Below, in pieces: positions 1-14,100 of a stretch of DNA of 64,000 nucleotides. The stretch is from Anastrepha obliqua (taxonomy: Eukaryota; Arthropoda; Insecta; Diptera; Tephritidae), in assembly GCF_027943255.1 (NCBI RefSeq), contig NC_072895.1:84198001-84262000 (forward strand), in the 5' to 3' direction. The position numbers and the translations under genes are program-made. The notes under the pieces are model-generated. The model was not told where the DNA came from. It saw only the letters and a program-made list of their open reading frames with translations, and made no database searches. Positions within the stretch are counted from its first letter, which is position 1; each line of letters opens with the position of its first letter.

Positions 1-1560
1 TGTGTAATCTATAATATATTACAGTAAACTTTAAAAATATATCTCGGCAAACAATGGAATTAAACCGTGAACATTCTCTTGCGATTATTTTGCATAATCT
101 TCGACATGGATTAACAAGACATGAATCCATCGATGGAATAAACTCATTATTCGAGGAGCAAGTACCATCTTTTAGTTGAACTCGTATGAGTTGAATTTGC
201 ATCACAGTTCTAAGCTTAGGTTCTTTTCTGGTTTAAATTGCAAAACTCTCTCTAAGGTAATTTTCCGAAACTCATATACATAATACATAAATCTGTGGAT
301 GTTGGACAACATAACTTAAATTGACCACCTTTCTACTAACAGACATTCAAATTCTGAGTTTTAATGAAATATTCGAATTCGAAACATTACTAGCAGTTCG
401 ACATACTGCAGAGTTTTGACTCTTTATTGGCCTTTTTATATAAAAAATATTGTTCAGCCTACCATAAAAACCATATAAATCAAATTTTCGATAAAAGATA
501 AGATCTAAAAAACAGCAAAAACAAGTTTAGCCACATTACAATCTGTACTATAAAGGTGAATGTCTGTACGTTGTCCGCGCATCACTACGAAACGACAACA
601 CCGAATGACGTAAAAATTTCTATACATTCATATTTTCATCCAATGAAGGTTATAGGCATGTTTTTATGATGGAACTCCCTTCCCACAGCCCCCAGGCCGC
701 GCCACCACTCTCATTCGTCACTAATAATCGAATATTTGCTTAAATTTATCTAAAAAATCTTAATTTTGTCGTAGCACAATATAACAAAAAAAAAATAATG
801 GGATACTGCATATCAGGAGTTTTTCTGAAATTTCTGACTAAAAAGTTTTAAATCTTGATGAACATTGTTTTTTTGTGAGTTTTTTACAAAGTTTGAAACT
901 TTGTGTTATATGGTTTTCGTATAAACTGCATGTTTATAAAAAAAATTAAATAAAAAAATTTGCAAAAATGCAAAACTTTACAATATGTCGAGCTGCTATT
1001 ACTGTGAACTCAAGTGTACATATGCATGTAAGTACCGTTAGAAAAAAGTGAAACTAATATGACAAATTTTTTTAACAAACTCCTATCTAAAAACTTCTAA
1101 AGTCAAGTTAGTTTTTCTAAAATCCACTGCTGATTTTCTCAACCTTCAAGCAGTCGTGCGGAAGCAGACGCTGCGGAAGGTTTTTGGGCTTGATACTTAT
1201 TTGAAGGCGGCATCTTATCGCCTTACCGATGCTGTTTACGACCTTGCAGTTCTTAATTAAAGGAGAGTAGAGGCCACTTCACACCTCGACTATAGTCTGA
1301 TACAACAGTCGCTGCATGTCCTGGAACTGCTTATTTGATATTTCTAACTTATTTGCAGCTAACCTCTATATCTAGAGACCCTTCAGCCGCACGGTAGTCT
1401 ACAGCTTAGCTTCCACAGAAAATATTTCCGTGATGTCGGAGCCACTTTGGCGCTCTAGCAAATAATAATAATTATAATAATAAAATTAGTGTTTTAAGTC
1501 CCTGAAATATCATATAGGTAGATGTTTTAGAATACGCGCGACCGCTACTGTTACAAACGA
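1..1560. other. AT-rich DNA, no gene found
   Basis: No convincing coding region. A GC-richer patch at about 1140-1450 looks like decayed coding or transposon sequence, because it holds short open stretches broken by stops, but I could not assign it to a family. The 545-720 stretch also reads like a worn dispersed repeat. Confidence 0.5.
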
Positions 1561-1669
1561 CCACACGCCCGCTTGAAGGTTAAACAATTTTCAAAACATC
1601 ACAAGCCATTGTGACGAAATTAAGAGAAAAATAAATAAAAAGATGAAATTTTCTCAAACTCAAAAAGCT

Positions 1670-2148
1670 TTAAACTTGTGCTCTAAATGTAACACACGGT
1701 CTGAATAGTCCCGTGCCTAATAAAGAAAACATGAACGTAATTTCCATCAAGAAAAACGCAAACATTCCAGCGCCGCTCTTATATTTCAATACCACTTTTA
1801 CAAAACGATTTATCTTTTGACTCAAAATGGGCCTCAGTTTCAACGATAACCTCTTTATTCGAGCGAAATTTCTTACCATTTTTTTAAGGTCTGTGAATAG
1901 CCGGTAGTCGCTGGGAGCCAAATCTAGTGAATACGGTGGATGTGGGACCAATTCGAAGTGAAATAGTTTTGCCAATGCTCAGAATCATCAAAACGTTCTT
2001 GTTTTTGGTCAACAGTGAGCAAACGCGGCATCCAATTAGAACAGAGCTTTCTCATAGTCAGATCCTCAAGCAATAAAAATCCAACTAGTTCTTTTGATAT
2101 CTTTACGATGTCAGCTAACTCATGCAACTTCACTTTTCGATCATTCAA
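1670..2148 (-). mobile_element. mariner (DD34D type) transposase remnant, internally deleted
   Basis: On the minus strand, 2148-1970 encodes a recognisable mariner segment (VKLHELADIVKISKE, then MRKLCSNWMPRLLTVDQKQ). It is followed in another frame by the C-terminal catalytic block (HPPYSLDLAPSDYRLF, about 1935-1890). The stretch that should lie between them, including the first catalytic Asp regions, is missing. This is therefore a deleted and frameshifted copy. The right part abuts a second mariner derivative at about 2220. Confidence 0.8.
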
Positions 2149-2219
2149 AACGATTTTGTGGATTTTTTTGATTTTCTGGTGTTACTGCCTCATTGTGCAT
2201 CATCGGTATCCCTACGACT

Positions 2220-2476
2220 ACCTGTTTCCCTAGCTCGAGTTGCCGCTCCGTGGAAAACATTTTGAGACAATCGAAGTCATAAAAGAGAATTCGAAGAACA
2301 CACTCGAGCTTGACTTGTTTACAGTAGCACAGAAAACAAACTATGTGACATATCACGCTGAAATTTGCCATGTAAGCTTATAACAGTCCTACCAAAAAAC
2401 AAAAAAATTATTTTTGCCATATATCATCCGCGGATCGTTTTATTGATACCGTCTCGTTCATATTTGAGTAGAAGTT
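2220..2476 (+). mobile_element. mariner deletion derivative, copy 1
   Basis: This stretch is nearly identical to 39508-39765. Both carry a piece of mariner C-terminal coding ([19 protein letters not shown] in the plus frame) fused to terminal non-coding sequence, with the same junction. Sharing one junction implies that a single internally deleted element was amplified, rather than two independent deletions. No open transposase remains. Confidence 0.7.
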
Positions 2477-2870
2477 ATTTTTGTCTCTCATGGAACGGAG
2501 TTCTCATAACACTTTTCAAGTCATTACTTCCCTTGACCGGTATTTTTTCCCATCAAGAAGCTGTGTAAAATTAAAATATGAAGTTATTTTTGATTCATTG
2601 TTTTGATAATAACAAAAGTAGCGACACTCTAAGCACAATAACTCACGAACTAATGAATAGAATATCATGAAATTTCAACAGCTCTTTTTAAGTTTAGTAC
2701 TAATCGAAATATAGGTGAACGCAATAAAATTAGTGCCATCTATGTCCCGAACCTAACGACTTTTCCGTCCATGTGTTATATTGGTAAACAAAAATTATAT
2801 AATATTGTATATTTTTTCAAGGGACTATAACTGTTATGATTTATTTCCAAAGGGGTAATAAATCATTGTC

Positions 2871-3203
2871 GGCAGCCGCCGTAGCCGAATGGGTTGGTGC
2901 GTGATTACCATTCGGAATTCACAGAGAGAACGTTGGCTCGAACCTCGATGAAACACCAAAATTAAGAAAAACATTTTTCTAATAGCGGTCGCCCCTCGGC
3001 AGGCAATGGCAAACCTCTGAGTGTATATCTGCCATGAAAAAGCTCCTCATAAAAAGTATCTGCCGTTCGGAGTCGGCTTGAAACTGTAGGTCCCTCCATT
3101 TGTGGAACAACATCAAGACGCACACCCCAAATAGGAGGAGGAGCTCGGCCAAACGCCCAAAATGGATGTACGCGCCAATTATATAATATATATATATATA
3201 ATA
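2871..3203 (+). mobile_element. tRNA-derived SINE, near full-length copy 1
   Basis: The head begins GCCGCCGTAGCCGAATGGG and contains an A-box-like TAGCCGAATGGG (2882-2893) and a B-box-like GGCTCGAACCTC (2935-2946), the spacing expected of a tRNA-type RNA polymerase III promoter. The body of about 230 bp (CAATGGCAAACCTC, TGCCGTTCGGAGTCGGCTT, GGAGGAGGAGCTCGG) recurs at 9799, 10384 (-), 43230 (-), 58062 (-) and 58929. The 3' end is a TA-rich simple repeat. It is not a functional tRNA gene, because no cloverleaf is preserved. Confidence 0.85.
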
Positions 3204-3468
3204 AATTATTGTTATTTGTTCATCGATGTGTTTTGAGTCAAGAAAAAAGAAGTTAAAATTTTACCCTTCTTTTTTGGATAAAAAATTAGAGTTAAAATTT
3301 CATTTAAAAATAGAAGTTAAAAAAACGAAGTAAAACCAGTCGATGTTAGCCCAAAAGGAGATTGTAACAGTAGAGTAGTGAAAAAAGTAACTCCTGACTC
3401 TTTTGAAAAAGTCGAACAAATTTATAGCATTAATATTTCTGGCTAAAAAACATGGCATTTCTTTTTAA

Positions 3469-3926
3469 GGACGTAGTCTGATCAAATACTCATTTTATTT
3501 TATTACAGATATTTTTTAGGAATTTGTTTTTAAGGAAATAAAATGTGATCGTTTCTATTTTATAGTACGTTATTATTGGCCTCAATAGTATACAGAAACA
3601 AAAAGTCCTTTTTTTTAAATCCGCCATTTTGTTTTTTTTTTCAAAAAAAAAATTGTCACACCTACCAGAATGACAAGCCTGCAGAATAATAATCAGTTTA
3701 ACTTTTTCGTTTCCTGAAGAGCCAAAATCCTGTTGACAAGCCACCTACCTTTTTTTACTTTGGTGCCAGCCTACTACAAAAAAATATGTAAAAAAAAATT
3801 GTTTTTGTATACTATTTGATGTTAATATTAACATACTATAAAATCAAAACGATCGCATTTCACTTTCTTTAAAAAAAATTCCTAAAAAATATCTATAAAA
3901 AATGAGTATTTAAGCAGACTACATCC
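3469..3926. mobile_element. TTAA-flanked MITE with about 95-bp inverted ends
   Basis: The left end (GGACGTAGTCTG at 3469) is matched by its reverse complement (CAGACTACATCC) ending at 3926. Similarity continues inward for about 95 bp through TATTTTTTAGGAATTT. Both sides are flanked by TTAA (3465-3468 and 3927-3930), the target duplication known for piggyBac-type transposons. The interior is non-coding and carries a CCGCCATTTTG motif that also occurs in other MITEs of this window. Confidence 0.8.
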
Positions 3927-3930
3927 TTAA

Positions 3931-5146
3931 ATATGTTAAATAGACTAATTTATTGAAATGAAATTTCGAAAAGAACTAATATTACATTTTCGATCGCTGA
4001 TTTTTTCCCCAATTAAAATATGTACAATACGGAAACTAGCCCACTTACTTGTTGTTGTTGTATCAGTATACTTACTGATCGCTATATTTACACGTTTCAT
4101 AGTAGAATGCACACAAAAATATATGTACATATAAATGTACTTCTTTAACCCATAAACATTTTTTTGTTCAATATTTTTTCAATAGAGATTCGCTCGCTTA
4201 TAAACCTTGTGACAGGCTTATCAGTATTCAGTTTGATCCCAAGGGTCACATATATTCATGTATATGTGAATGTATGTTTTAAACATTTCTTAACAGTCTA
4301 TAGCATAATGAATTTTTGCTTAGTTTGTTGCAAAGTTTTTATTCGATTAAAAATAACTCAAACACTAAAATAATATTAGTGATTAGCTTTAAATATATGA
4401 TTACATCAACCAAAATGGTTTATGCAATTAAATTTAAAAAAAGGAAATACGCTTAACTCAGTACACCATTTCAAAGGATTGCGATTCGTAGAAACCACTT
4501 GAATTTTTCGCAATGCAGTGTCCACAATTCCCAAGGTTTAACCAAAGGGCAGCTGTACTGCATATTCTATTTTTTCCAGTAGCATCTTCGCGATAGGAAC
4601 CCATATCTACAGGCATACGTACGTTCCAATAAATTATGTTATCAGTATTTCACATACAAGTAGGCATATGTACATATGTATGTATGCATGTGCAGACCTA
4701 TGCTCGCATACATTTGCGCTGACTTTTCATATGCCTATACATTCATGCAAACGTACATAGAGCCAGCCTGCTTCCAGTCCCACTTGACAGATCGTCTTTG
4801 CTCGAGCTCATCTTCAAGGCATTCAGTCTGAGCGCGTACACCGAATCGTACAGAAGCATTCAATCTAAGCTTCATACGTACATAGTCGTAATTGTATTAC
4901 GCGTTAGCGTGACCAACGCTGCTGACATTCAAAGTGTGTAGATGAGTTGACAGTGTAATTTCGAGTCTCAAGTGTGCTTGGTGCAAGTAGTGTGAAATCT
5001 TTGTGCAAATACCTATGCTATTGTAACAATTAACTTAGAGCTCATCAAGAAAAACGAATAAAACTAAGCTAATCACAGCGTGACAGCATACATACACACC
5101 CACATACATGCATATGCAAAATCAGATTGTGTGGGGAAAATAATAA
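3931..5146. other. Upstream and presumed 5'UTR region of the spondin gene
   Basis: AT-rich with TACATA/ATGTA microsatellite-like patches at 4655-4760. The last 200 bp before the ATG (about 4940-5146) have the higher GC and GTGTG/AGTG-rich style of fly 5'UTRs, so transcription probably starts near 4920-4960. I see no clear TATA box. The exact start is inferred. Confidence 0.35.
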
Positions 5147-8100
5147 ATGAAAATGCAGTGCCATTTAAGCAACAAGTGCGTCTTGACAATTTTACTGCTC
5201 TGTTTAGTGGCATTTCAATTGGCGGCCTGTTGTACGCGTGTACCAACACACCTGCCTCACGGAAGACGTTCACGCGGGGACAATGGATACAAATTAATAG
5301 TTGCTGAGGGCCCTAATGGCTATGTGCCGGGCGAGACATATAACGGTAAATGTTCACCAGATGAGGAAATTTATTAAATATTTATCAACTGAGTAGTATT
5401 ATGATACTGCATTAGAAATATATGGCGTTTTGTATCTACAGGAACTTTCGGTTGTTGTTGTTGTAGCAGCTTGCTAAACCCTGTCAGTGCGATGTATAAT
5501 ATATTATTATATCATCTAACGGTAAACACAGGAAACTTGCTGTTTCGACAGGTTAGGTCCAGATAGAGAGGGGTTTAGATGAGTGGGTTTGATGTGGTGA
5601 AAGGTGGTTAGTTTCGTACTAGGTGCCTTCACTCGCTGGAAATATGGGCTATGTTCAGAAACGCTTTATAATGCGCAGTACTTGCAGCGCTGTCAATGTG
5701 ACAATTCATGCAACTGATAGATTTGTTGAAAAATTGCAAATAGATTTGTTGCATTTATGAACGCGCTGTGCAGTAAAATGGAATTGTGACTAAGTTTGAT
5801 CATGGACGATGTATATGAGGAAACAACCGATAGTCCTTTATTAAATTTAAGAAAAAAAAAACGTGTAAAGCTTAAAAGAAGGACATATCTTGTCAAAAGT
5901 TTAATATCAAAACGGGAAATACCCAAAAATAAGTCTTTTTTTGAAGCCATGATGTTGATTCTCTACCGGATGTATTGTTTCTTTTTTTTTATTCGCTTAT
6001 GTGTGATGAGTAAATTAGAAAATTTTCGCTGGGCGATGTTTCTATCTATTTTTAAATCTTTATTAACTTTTTTTACTTCATCTACGACCTTAGCCCAGAG
6101 CACGCTCTTTTTCCTCCTTCCCGACGTGAACTCGTTCTCCATGCTCAGTCGGACTCTGAGCAGTAATTTTATCTCCGATGTACTAAAGTAATCACTAAAA
6201 CCAAGAAAAGTATAATAAAATAAAGTTTAAATATCGTATTTTTCATCAATTTTTGTATTAAAAGCTAAAATAAATAATTAAATACCCACTTTTCATCAGA
6301 CATTGTACTAGCGTATTTATTGGCAGTGTGAAAATTTTTGCTGCAAATAATGCACGACTTTTGATACAAAAATGACGTTTAAGAACGCGTTGCGTATTGT
6401 TGAACATACCCATGTTTAGTATGTCAGGGTCAATTCTGGGTAGGTAAGAGTTTAGCCTCCTGCAGTATACAGAACGTAATTGTGCCAAGATTACGCCGGT
6501 CTCTTGAGGTAGCTGATACTCTTCAACTGCTGTGGGTGGTGGTTGGACTCCGATTACGGCATTCGGACAACCCCCGAGGTGGTAAGTATCTTCTGATGAA
6601 TGTCGTTAAGTGTATGTCCAAACACTGCCCGGTCCAGTTGTTGTAGGCTAGTTTTGTCCAGGATGTCGTCGGAAGGAACTTTCGGTAAAGAGTGACAGTA
6701 AAAAAAAGTATGTTGTTGTAACAGCGCACAAAATTTCCCATAAATTTATAATCAAAATGATTTGTTGTTTTTTTCACTTTTCCATATAATGCACTTCTCA
6801 TTGCACGCTTTTATTTAGTTTAAGAAACACTGCAGGTAACAATTAATAAATGAATTCACATTTTCTACTTACAATTAAAATACTGGATGTGTTGATACAC
6901 TTTTACATTGTCTTACGTATATAGAAATTAAGCAAATTATCTACCATTACAAATGGACAGGTGCTGTTTCATTTGAGTTGCAGTGGGCGCGAAAATTTCA
7001 CATATTCGACAGGTGTAGTCCCAGTGAAACGAATCTTGGCGATGTTTTTGTAATTCTGCCACTGAGTCGAAGAATCGGTTGCATAAGCCACAAATTGTCG
7101 GATACTGATGTTCATGCCAGTCTAAATCTACCGCATTAGCGCACAATTGGCCGCATGTCTCGCATTGCAGCAAATGCTTGGTGCGCAGATGATACTCCAA
7201 ACTGGCAGCATTTTCAAATTTACAGCCACATTCTACGCATTTGAATATGGTGCACACTTTGGTATGTATTAGCTGTGTTGCGCGATCGGTAAAGATTGTT
7301 TGGCAGTAGGGGCAAGAGGATTGCATGCGAATATGTTTTTGTCGATGAGAAAAGTATTTACGTCGGGAAAGAAAATATCGTGGACACTCTTCACAGTAGA
7401 TAATGCGCCGTGCAGTCTTTGGTAGGAAGCTGAAGAGGTTCAAATAATAGATCACATTTAATGCAGATTTCTTCTCAATAAACCACTTGTGATAGGTGTC
7501 CATGTACCACATAGAAACCAGATTAACAATGCGCTTTGTCTGCGTAATCGATAGCTCCAGTCTATAGTGCTCGTTTAAGCGATGCATTAATCTACTGAAA
7601 TCCAGTTCCAATTTTTCATAGCTTTTAATTCCTTTACTAAATTTCCAGAGGTACTTAAAGTCAGCGTATATTTTTGCAAACATACTTGCCTTGGCACGCA
7701 TTGCTTCCAAGTGTTCCAATTTCAATCCGTCTTCCGCGTTGGGATGAGTAATGATTTTTAACTAAGACAAAGAAGAAATGGTGAGAAAAGTTGCAGTTTT
7801 AAATAAATGATATGACAAATATATGTATGTTTGGTTAAAGACAGCCTGACAGATTAATTTTTCTGTAAAATTACTTACGAGAAAAGTTGTTGCTAAAGTT
7901 TTTCACGGGAACTAATCTGTATTGAGCATTTACAGTGAACCAAAAAGAAACTGGGACACCAATATTCAAAAAATTCAAATTTATATACACTTGCCAAAAA
8001 AAGTATCCGTGCACAAAGAAATTAAAGCAACATATTAAGAAATCCATTACATTACTTTGGAGTTATTTTAAAGTTTTTCTGTACAAGAAATAGCGATGTC

Positions 8101-11100
8101 CCTCAAAACTAAGGAAATTAGTTTTGGCGAGAGAAAAATTGTCCTGAAACTTAGAAATGAAGGCAAATCTTTCCACGAAATTGGGCAAATCATAGGAAGA
8201 AGTCACTCTTCCTCAATCCCATTGAGCATTTGTGGGATTTACTGGAGCGCAGGATCCGTCAGCACAGCATAAACTCCAAGGAAATGCTTAAAGACGTAAT
8301 AATTAATGAACGGAGCAAAATTACCAAAGACGATACCTCTAAATTGGTCCATTCCATGCCACATCGACTTGCGGAGGTCCTCAAGCGGAAAGGTTATCCC
8401 ACAAGGTACTAACGCCTTATTTTTTATTTTTTTCTTTTTTTAATAAATATGAATACTTTAACCGTATATTGCAATGTATGAATACTTTTCCTGCCTGAAG
8501 TGAAGTTATTTGTTTTTGTTTTGTGAAATTTAATTTTAAGGGGGGGGGTAAGGGATAAAAATCGATTTTTTTTGCATGTTATTGTAGTAAAACATTTCAA
8601 AAATACCGTGTTAAAATTTTAAGTCAATCCGAGCAAAACTTTTTAAGTTATAGAGCATAAAGCCGAGCCGCCTCAAACATCTGCCGAGACGCAGCAGTTG
8701 CGCGCGTAGTCCGTTACAAACTTTAAACGCGGTTTTCTCGAACCTTTTTTTTTAAAGTGCGTAGTCATTGGCATTTGAAAACTACTCAACCGATCCTTTT
8801 GAAATTTTGCACACATATTTTACATATAAAAAACCTCCCGCCAACGTTTTTTTTCGCCATTTTTTTTTTATATTAAGGTGGTTTTACACCTACAAAATGG
8901 CGGCATTTTTTCGTCAAAAATCACTTTTTACTTCAAACGACTACCAAATGGCTGAAAATGAAAATAAATCGTCAAAATAAACGTTGAGGGGAAGTTTAAC
9001 TCATACTTTAACTAAATTATTCGATTTTTTTGATTTCAGATGATTCTACGCTGAGATATGCTGACTACTGCAAAATGTATTTTTGAAAAGACGTCTACGT
9101 AAATGTGCTCGCATTCGCTCATTTTGCAATATTTTTACATGAAAATTTTATCAAATATTCTTGAAATGTTACTTTATAATATGCAACAACTTTTAATAAA
9201 CTGACTTGAACCGTTTCGCTACAATAAATTCATGAAAAAAGTGTTTTTTTTAGCGTTTATCCCTTACCTTTATCCCTTAGTTCATGAATTTTCCATTATT
9301 TCCATATTTTCATTACTCCCCCATTTGATGTTTGAGTTGTAAAATTAAGTTATTGTTTATTTATGTGGGAAAATATTTGCGTGTGGAACGGACTTATAAA
9401 ACTGACAATCCCTTACAAAAGGTCGCATTTAAGAAGGGCGAAGAAAGTGGAAAAATTAAATAACTTTTTGGTAAAAATTACTTTAATTTTAAATAAATAT
9501 AGTCCCAGAATTATATTTTATGAATTAATTTTTTAGTCAAAACTGACCGCGAAGTTTCGCCAATATGGCGCTATTGTGTTACCTAAGCATTATGACCCTA
9601 AGCAATACTTTCATAGAGGAAATGGATTTATTATAAATTTAGTTGACTAAAAACAAACTTTGAACATACTCATGCCTTATTTTACTATGCTCTGCCCACG
9701 TAAGTTTGGAGTCTTGACCGCCAAACCATGATTATTCTTATATTCTAAGTACTCTTATATTCCTAATCGTATTTATTCAAATTAATTATTACATCTGCGG
9801 TGGCCGCCGTAGCCGAATGGGTTGGTGCGTGACTACCATTCGGAAGTGCAACAGACATGGTGTATTTCTGCCATGAAAAAGTTCTTCATAAAAAACCATA
9901 TGCCGTTCAGAGGCTGTGAGTAATTACATATTACAAAATGAACTTGTTAATAAGTTATATATTTTTAAAACAATCTAGTGAGTACTTCCGCAACCTATAT
10001 TTGAAAGGCATCGGGCTCAGAATGTGAAAATGTCCATCTTTCACGCTCATTGCCCCATCTATGATATCCTGATTTAAGCGGTATGTCCGGATGTACTCCA
10101 TATCGTGGTCCATATTGGTCTTGGACGTACCGAGTAAGTTCTTGCTCATAAGCACATTCTTCTGAAAGTGAAATTTTTTTGCTACATATTTTACTTTTCC
10201 TCCACTTTTACTCTAAATCTCTAGAGTTAGCAACCCAGTGTCTTGCTAAGGGCGCCGATTTGTCAAGAAGAAACGAGAAAGCTGCTTACTAAGCAAACCT
10301 TTTATTATTGAATCATGAATTACAAGGATATGCTAGTTTATAGTTTATTTACCTCATTCCGTATATTTGATAAAAATATATATATATGTATATAATTGGC
10401 GCTTTCACTCTTTGATGGATGTTTGAGCGAGCTCCTCGTCCCACAAAATGGAGGGACCAACAGTTTTAAGATGTCTCCGAACGGCAAGTGGTTTTTATGA
10501 GAAGTCTTTTCATGGCAGAAATACACTCGGAGGTTTGCCATTGCCTACCGAAGGGCGACCGCTATTAGAAAAAACATTGTCTATTATTTGATATTCACGC
10601 ACGTAGGTCTGAACCTGTGCATTACCTAATGGCAATCAAGCACTATCTCATTCGGCCAAGGCGGCCGCCAAATTTGCGTAGCTGTTTTTATTAAGGCGGG
10701 TTTGTATCGGCATGTAAATATAATTTACCAGAGTATATATTTTACAAATACTAAAATTTGTTGGAATCGAGCTCAGAGAAATACTCTGAAAACATGCACA
10801 GTGCACAATATATCTTTTAGGTCGCAGTGCTAAGTCCTTTCATAATAACAATTGTATCGACTTTTCGCGATTTTATCGCAACCTCGCCCTAATCCTTTAT
10901 TTTTAAGTCATGCTTTGTAGTAGTAGTTATGATCACGTACGCGTATATTTGCAACAATTGTTACAAACTAACATGTTACAGTGTTTTCATAGCTAAAAAT
11001 CTGCAAAGAATGGAATATTAGGAAGGAGAAATTACATTTCACTTTGGCGAAAGTTGTGCAAATTTTTAGGTTACGAATAGGTTAGGTTTTTACTTGTAAC

Positions 11101-14100
11101 AACTTTCCAGTAAAAAATAACTGTTGACAATCTTATGCTCAAAAATTTTTTTTTATTTATTGTGCGCCTTCGAAAATTGAAAGATTTACAAGTTTTTTGT
11201 ACATTTTTTTTTTTTTTGATACTTTTCTCTTTGAGAGTGAATGCTGACAAATTACTGCCCAATTCTTAAAGAAAAAGAACGCGAACAGAACTAATGACGT
11301 CATATATGTAGATATTAGTAGGTAATGAGCTTAAACAATATTTTTGTATTAATGATGGTAACTATAATTGTTTATACTTACTCCAATCGACCGAAGCAGC
11401 AGAGAGTTTAACTTTTCTTCGTCAATCTGTAAATATGTATAATCTTTTAAGCAGCGTTTGCAAACATTACAACGCATTTTACTTACACCGTTAGAGAGCA
11501 TGCTTTCATCTAACGAACTGTTTTCCTCGACCAGCAGTGACTAAAACAAGATGAATAGATGTACTTAACTACGTTTTTAAATAGAGCTCGAAAGGATTTA
11601 CCTTTTGTATATCAACGTTCAATGGAGCCGTAATATTAAAACTATTTTGCTACAAATAGAAAGAAATAAAAATTATTTTCGGCTGTATAGTAATCGATAT
11701 CAAATAGTACCATTAGTGAATCTAATAATTTATTTTCATCGGCAATTGCTTCTAATTTCAACTGATTTAGCGTATCTTCTGGCGTATAGTCAATAACATT
11801 TATAGGCGTCGTAGGTGGTCCGCTTGTGCTATCGGCGGCAGCGTGGGGCATGCTCATATATGTATCCATTTTACATATATTGTTTACATCTTGCCTTACA
11901 AAAACAGACTCGAAATTATTGACTTTTTTTATTTGTGTTTGGGCTTCGGCAGTTGATGCAATACCGTTACAGAGTATATTTTCAGTATTCAAAGTTTGTT
12001 CTGCTGGCGCAATGATATCAACGCTCAATATTTCTAATCCCATTTTTTTGCCGGAATTGCTTGCTGTGGTATCAGTTTTGGCAACGTCAACTTCAGTTTT
12101 CCGTTTCTTTGATTTATTTTCCTTTTTCTTCGCCAGTGATAATCGCTTCATTAGTTTGAGTTGAATAGAACTTTTGAAGTCATTATTTTCATTTGAGTGT
12201 GTAAAATTTGCAGAACTGATTTGTGTAGATACGGATGTACAGTTTTCATTCATATTTAGTCTTCCACACGGCCGTAATGGGCTTCCTCTTTCTGGCATAC
12301 GATTTACATGTTTTTGTTTTGGTGTTGACTGCGCTAAAAACCCATTAGTATTCTTCAAAGTATTTGCTGTGTTTTTAAAAAATTTTGAAAATGGTGGTAA
12401 CTGAAGGCCGTCAATGCTGTCGGAACGTTGTAACTGGCTGCAATCAATTGTCGACTGACGAATTGGGTTATCAATAAAGGTCGACGGATGTGTTAATAAC
12501 TTATCAACTTGTTCAGTGATTAGCTTGGTCGTAGTTTCGCGATGATCAACGCTATTTAAGAATTCTGAAATTGCCTCCGATTGTATATTACTTAGCTGTG
12601 AGGACTTATCAAAACTAAGATCAAGGGGATTCTCATTTTCGCCTGCTTGTGCAATAGCATGTTCGCCTGATGCAACGCTTTTCATTTCAGACGCATTAAA
12701 GTCAAGATACTCCTTTTGATAACTACTCAAATATTGTGTTGTTGGAGTTCCTAACTCGCATTCAGTTTCTTTAAGAGTGGCCAGCGTCATTTCGGGCATA
12801 ACCTTTTTCATCTGACTGATTTCTTCTTCGGAAAATTTTATTTCTGCCAATTCAACGTCGACCTCTGCTATTACGTAAGGCTCACATCGATCAAGTGTTG
12901 TGTAAGTTTCTGCATCATGCATCGCTACGTCACTAACCCCAATTGGGCAATTTCTAATATCTCTACCGGGTAAAATATCCCGCTGGTCGTGTGGTTTTCC
13001 TGCTTCATCAATATCTGAGGATTCTACATCTGTCAGAGAGACTACTTCAGAATTGCTCTTTATATCCTCGCATTTGAATAGAAATTGTTTATTTATGCAA
13101 CTGTCTTTTATTTTAAGGTGACTCTTCAAAGTGGCTTTTTCTTCTATTTGCAGATTACTTTTCGTTTGAGTTTTAACAAAAATTTTCAAATTATGACGTT
13201 GCTTACAGTCACTGCTTTGATTGTCATCTGCTACTTTAGTTGTTTTCTTAATTTTTAATTTACCATAGTTTACGTGTTTACAGTCATCCGTTGACTCACA
13301 TGCATTTTTGTCATATCCAAGACATGAATTATGATTTTCATTGCTGTTATCTTTGATATCAAATTCAGATTTATTTTCCGTTTCATCATTTCTTATTCCA
13401 GTTTCGGATTGTTTGGTGTTTATATTATCTTGTAGATTCTTCCAAGTTTTCTCTAACTCTTCATCAACACTGGCTACCTGGTTCTTTTTGGTATTGCTTG
13501 TAACTCTCAGATCAGGTTCACTTGGATTTTCATTTGTATTATTTCTGCTTTCAACGCCAGAATCATTTTCAGAATACTCCGTTTCATATCCATTTAACGA
13601 GGTAGTAGTAGCAATACTAGTCAGTAGTTCTTTTATCTCGTTTTCTAATTCCACATCACTATCTATTCCTGTATCATCATCCTCATCCGTAATCAATCCG
13701 TTGATATCTTCCAGACTTAGCTCATTATCGCCGGTGTCCATAGCGCCATTTTCATTACTCAGCAGCTCCTCCATGGTGTAAGTGCTTATTACTTGTAGCT
13801 TTTGTGAACTGTTGGGTAATACGTTCCCTTGATGTTCCCATTGAAGATGCCGTGTAAAAATAGCCATTTGAGAAAACATTTCGTTGCACTGAGCACATCT
13901 GAACAAAAAATTATTTTGCTTTGCAGACGTAACGATTTCCCCGCATTTCACCAATCCTGTATTGCTAAAATCACTCAATTCATTTACTGCACTTCCCATT
14001 TCGGCCTGAGTAACTGGGTTCCCAACTTCTAATATGAATATTGATCAATTATTCCAATTCGAAGGAGTTCACTTAACGGCACTTCAAAGCAAAGCAACTG

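Noticed and set aside
2882..2950. Possible tRNA gene from A-box and B-box words
   Set aside because: No cloverleaf can be drawn and the unit repeats with a shared non-tRNA body; it is a SINE head.
4655..4760. Possible regulatory array of ATGTA/TACAT words upstream of the spondin gene
   Set aside because: The same low-complexity words occur throughout the AT-rich parts of the window, so there is no specific support.
5796..6191. 131-codon plus-strand ORF
   Set aside because: The minus strand of the same bases encodes the recognisable SANT-like fragment; the plus frame is its shadow.
13341..13781. 146-codon plus-strand ORF
   Set aside because: Antisense shadow of the zinc-finger gene's Ser/Asn/Glu-rich exon 1.
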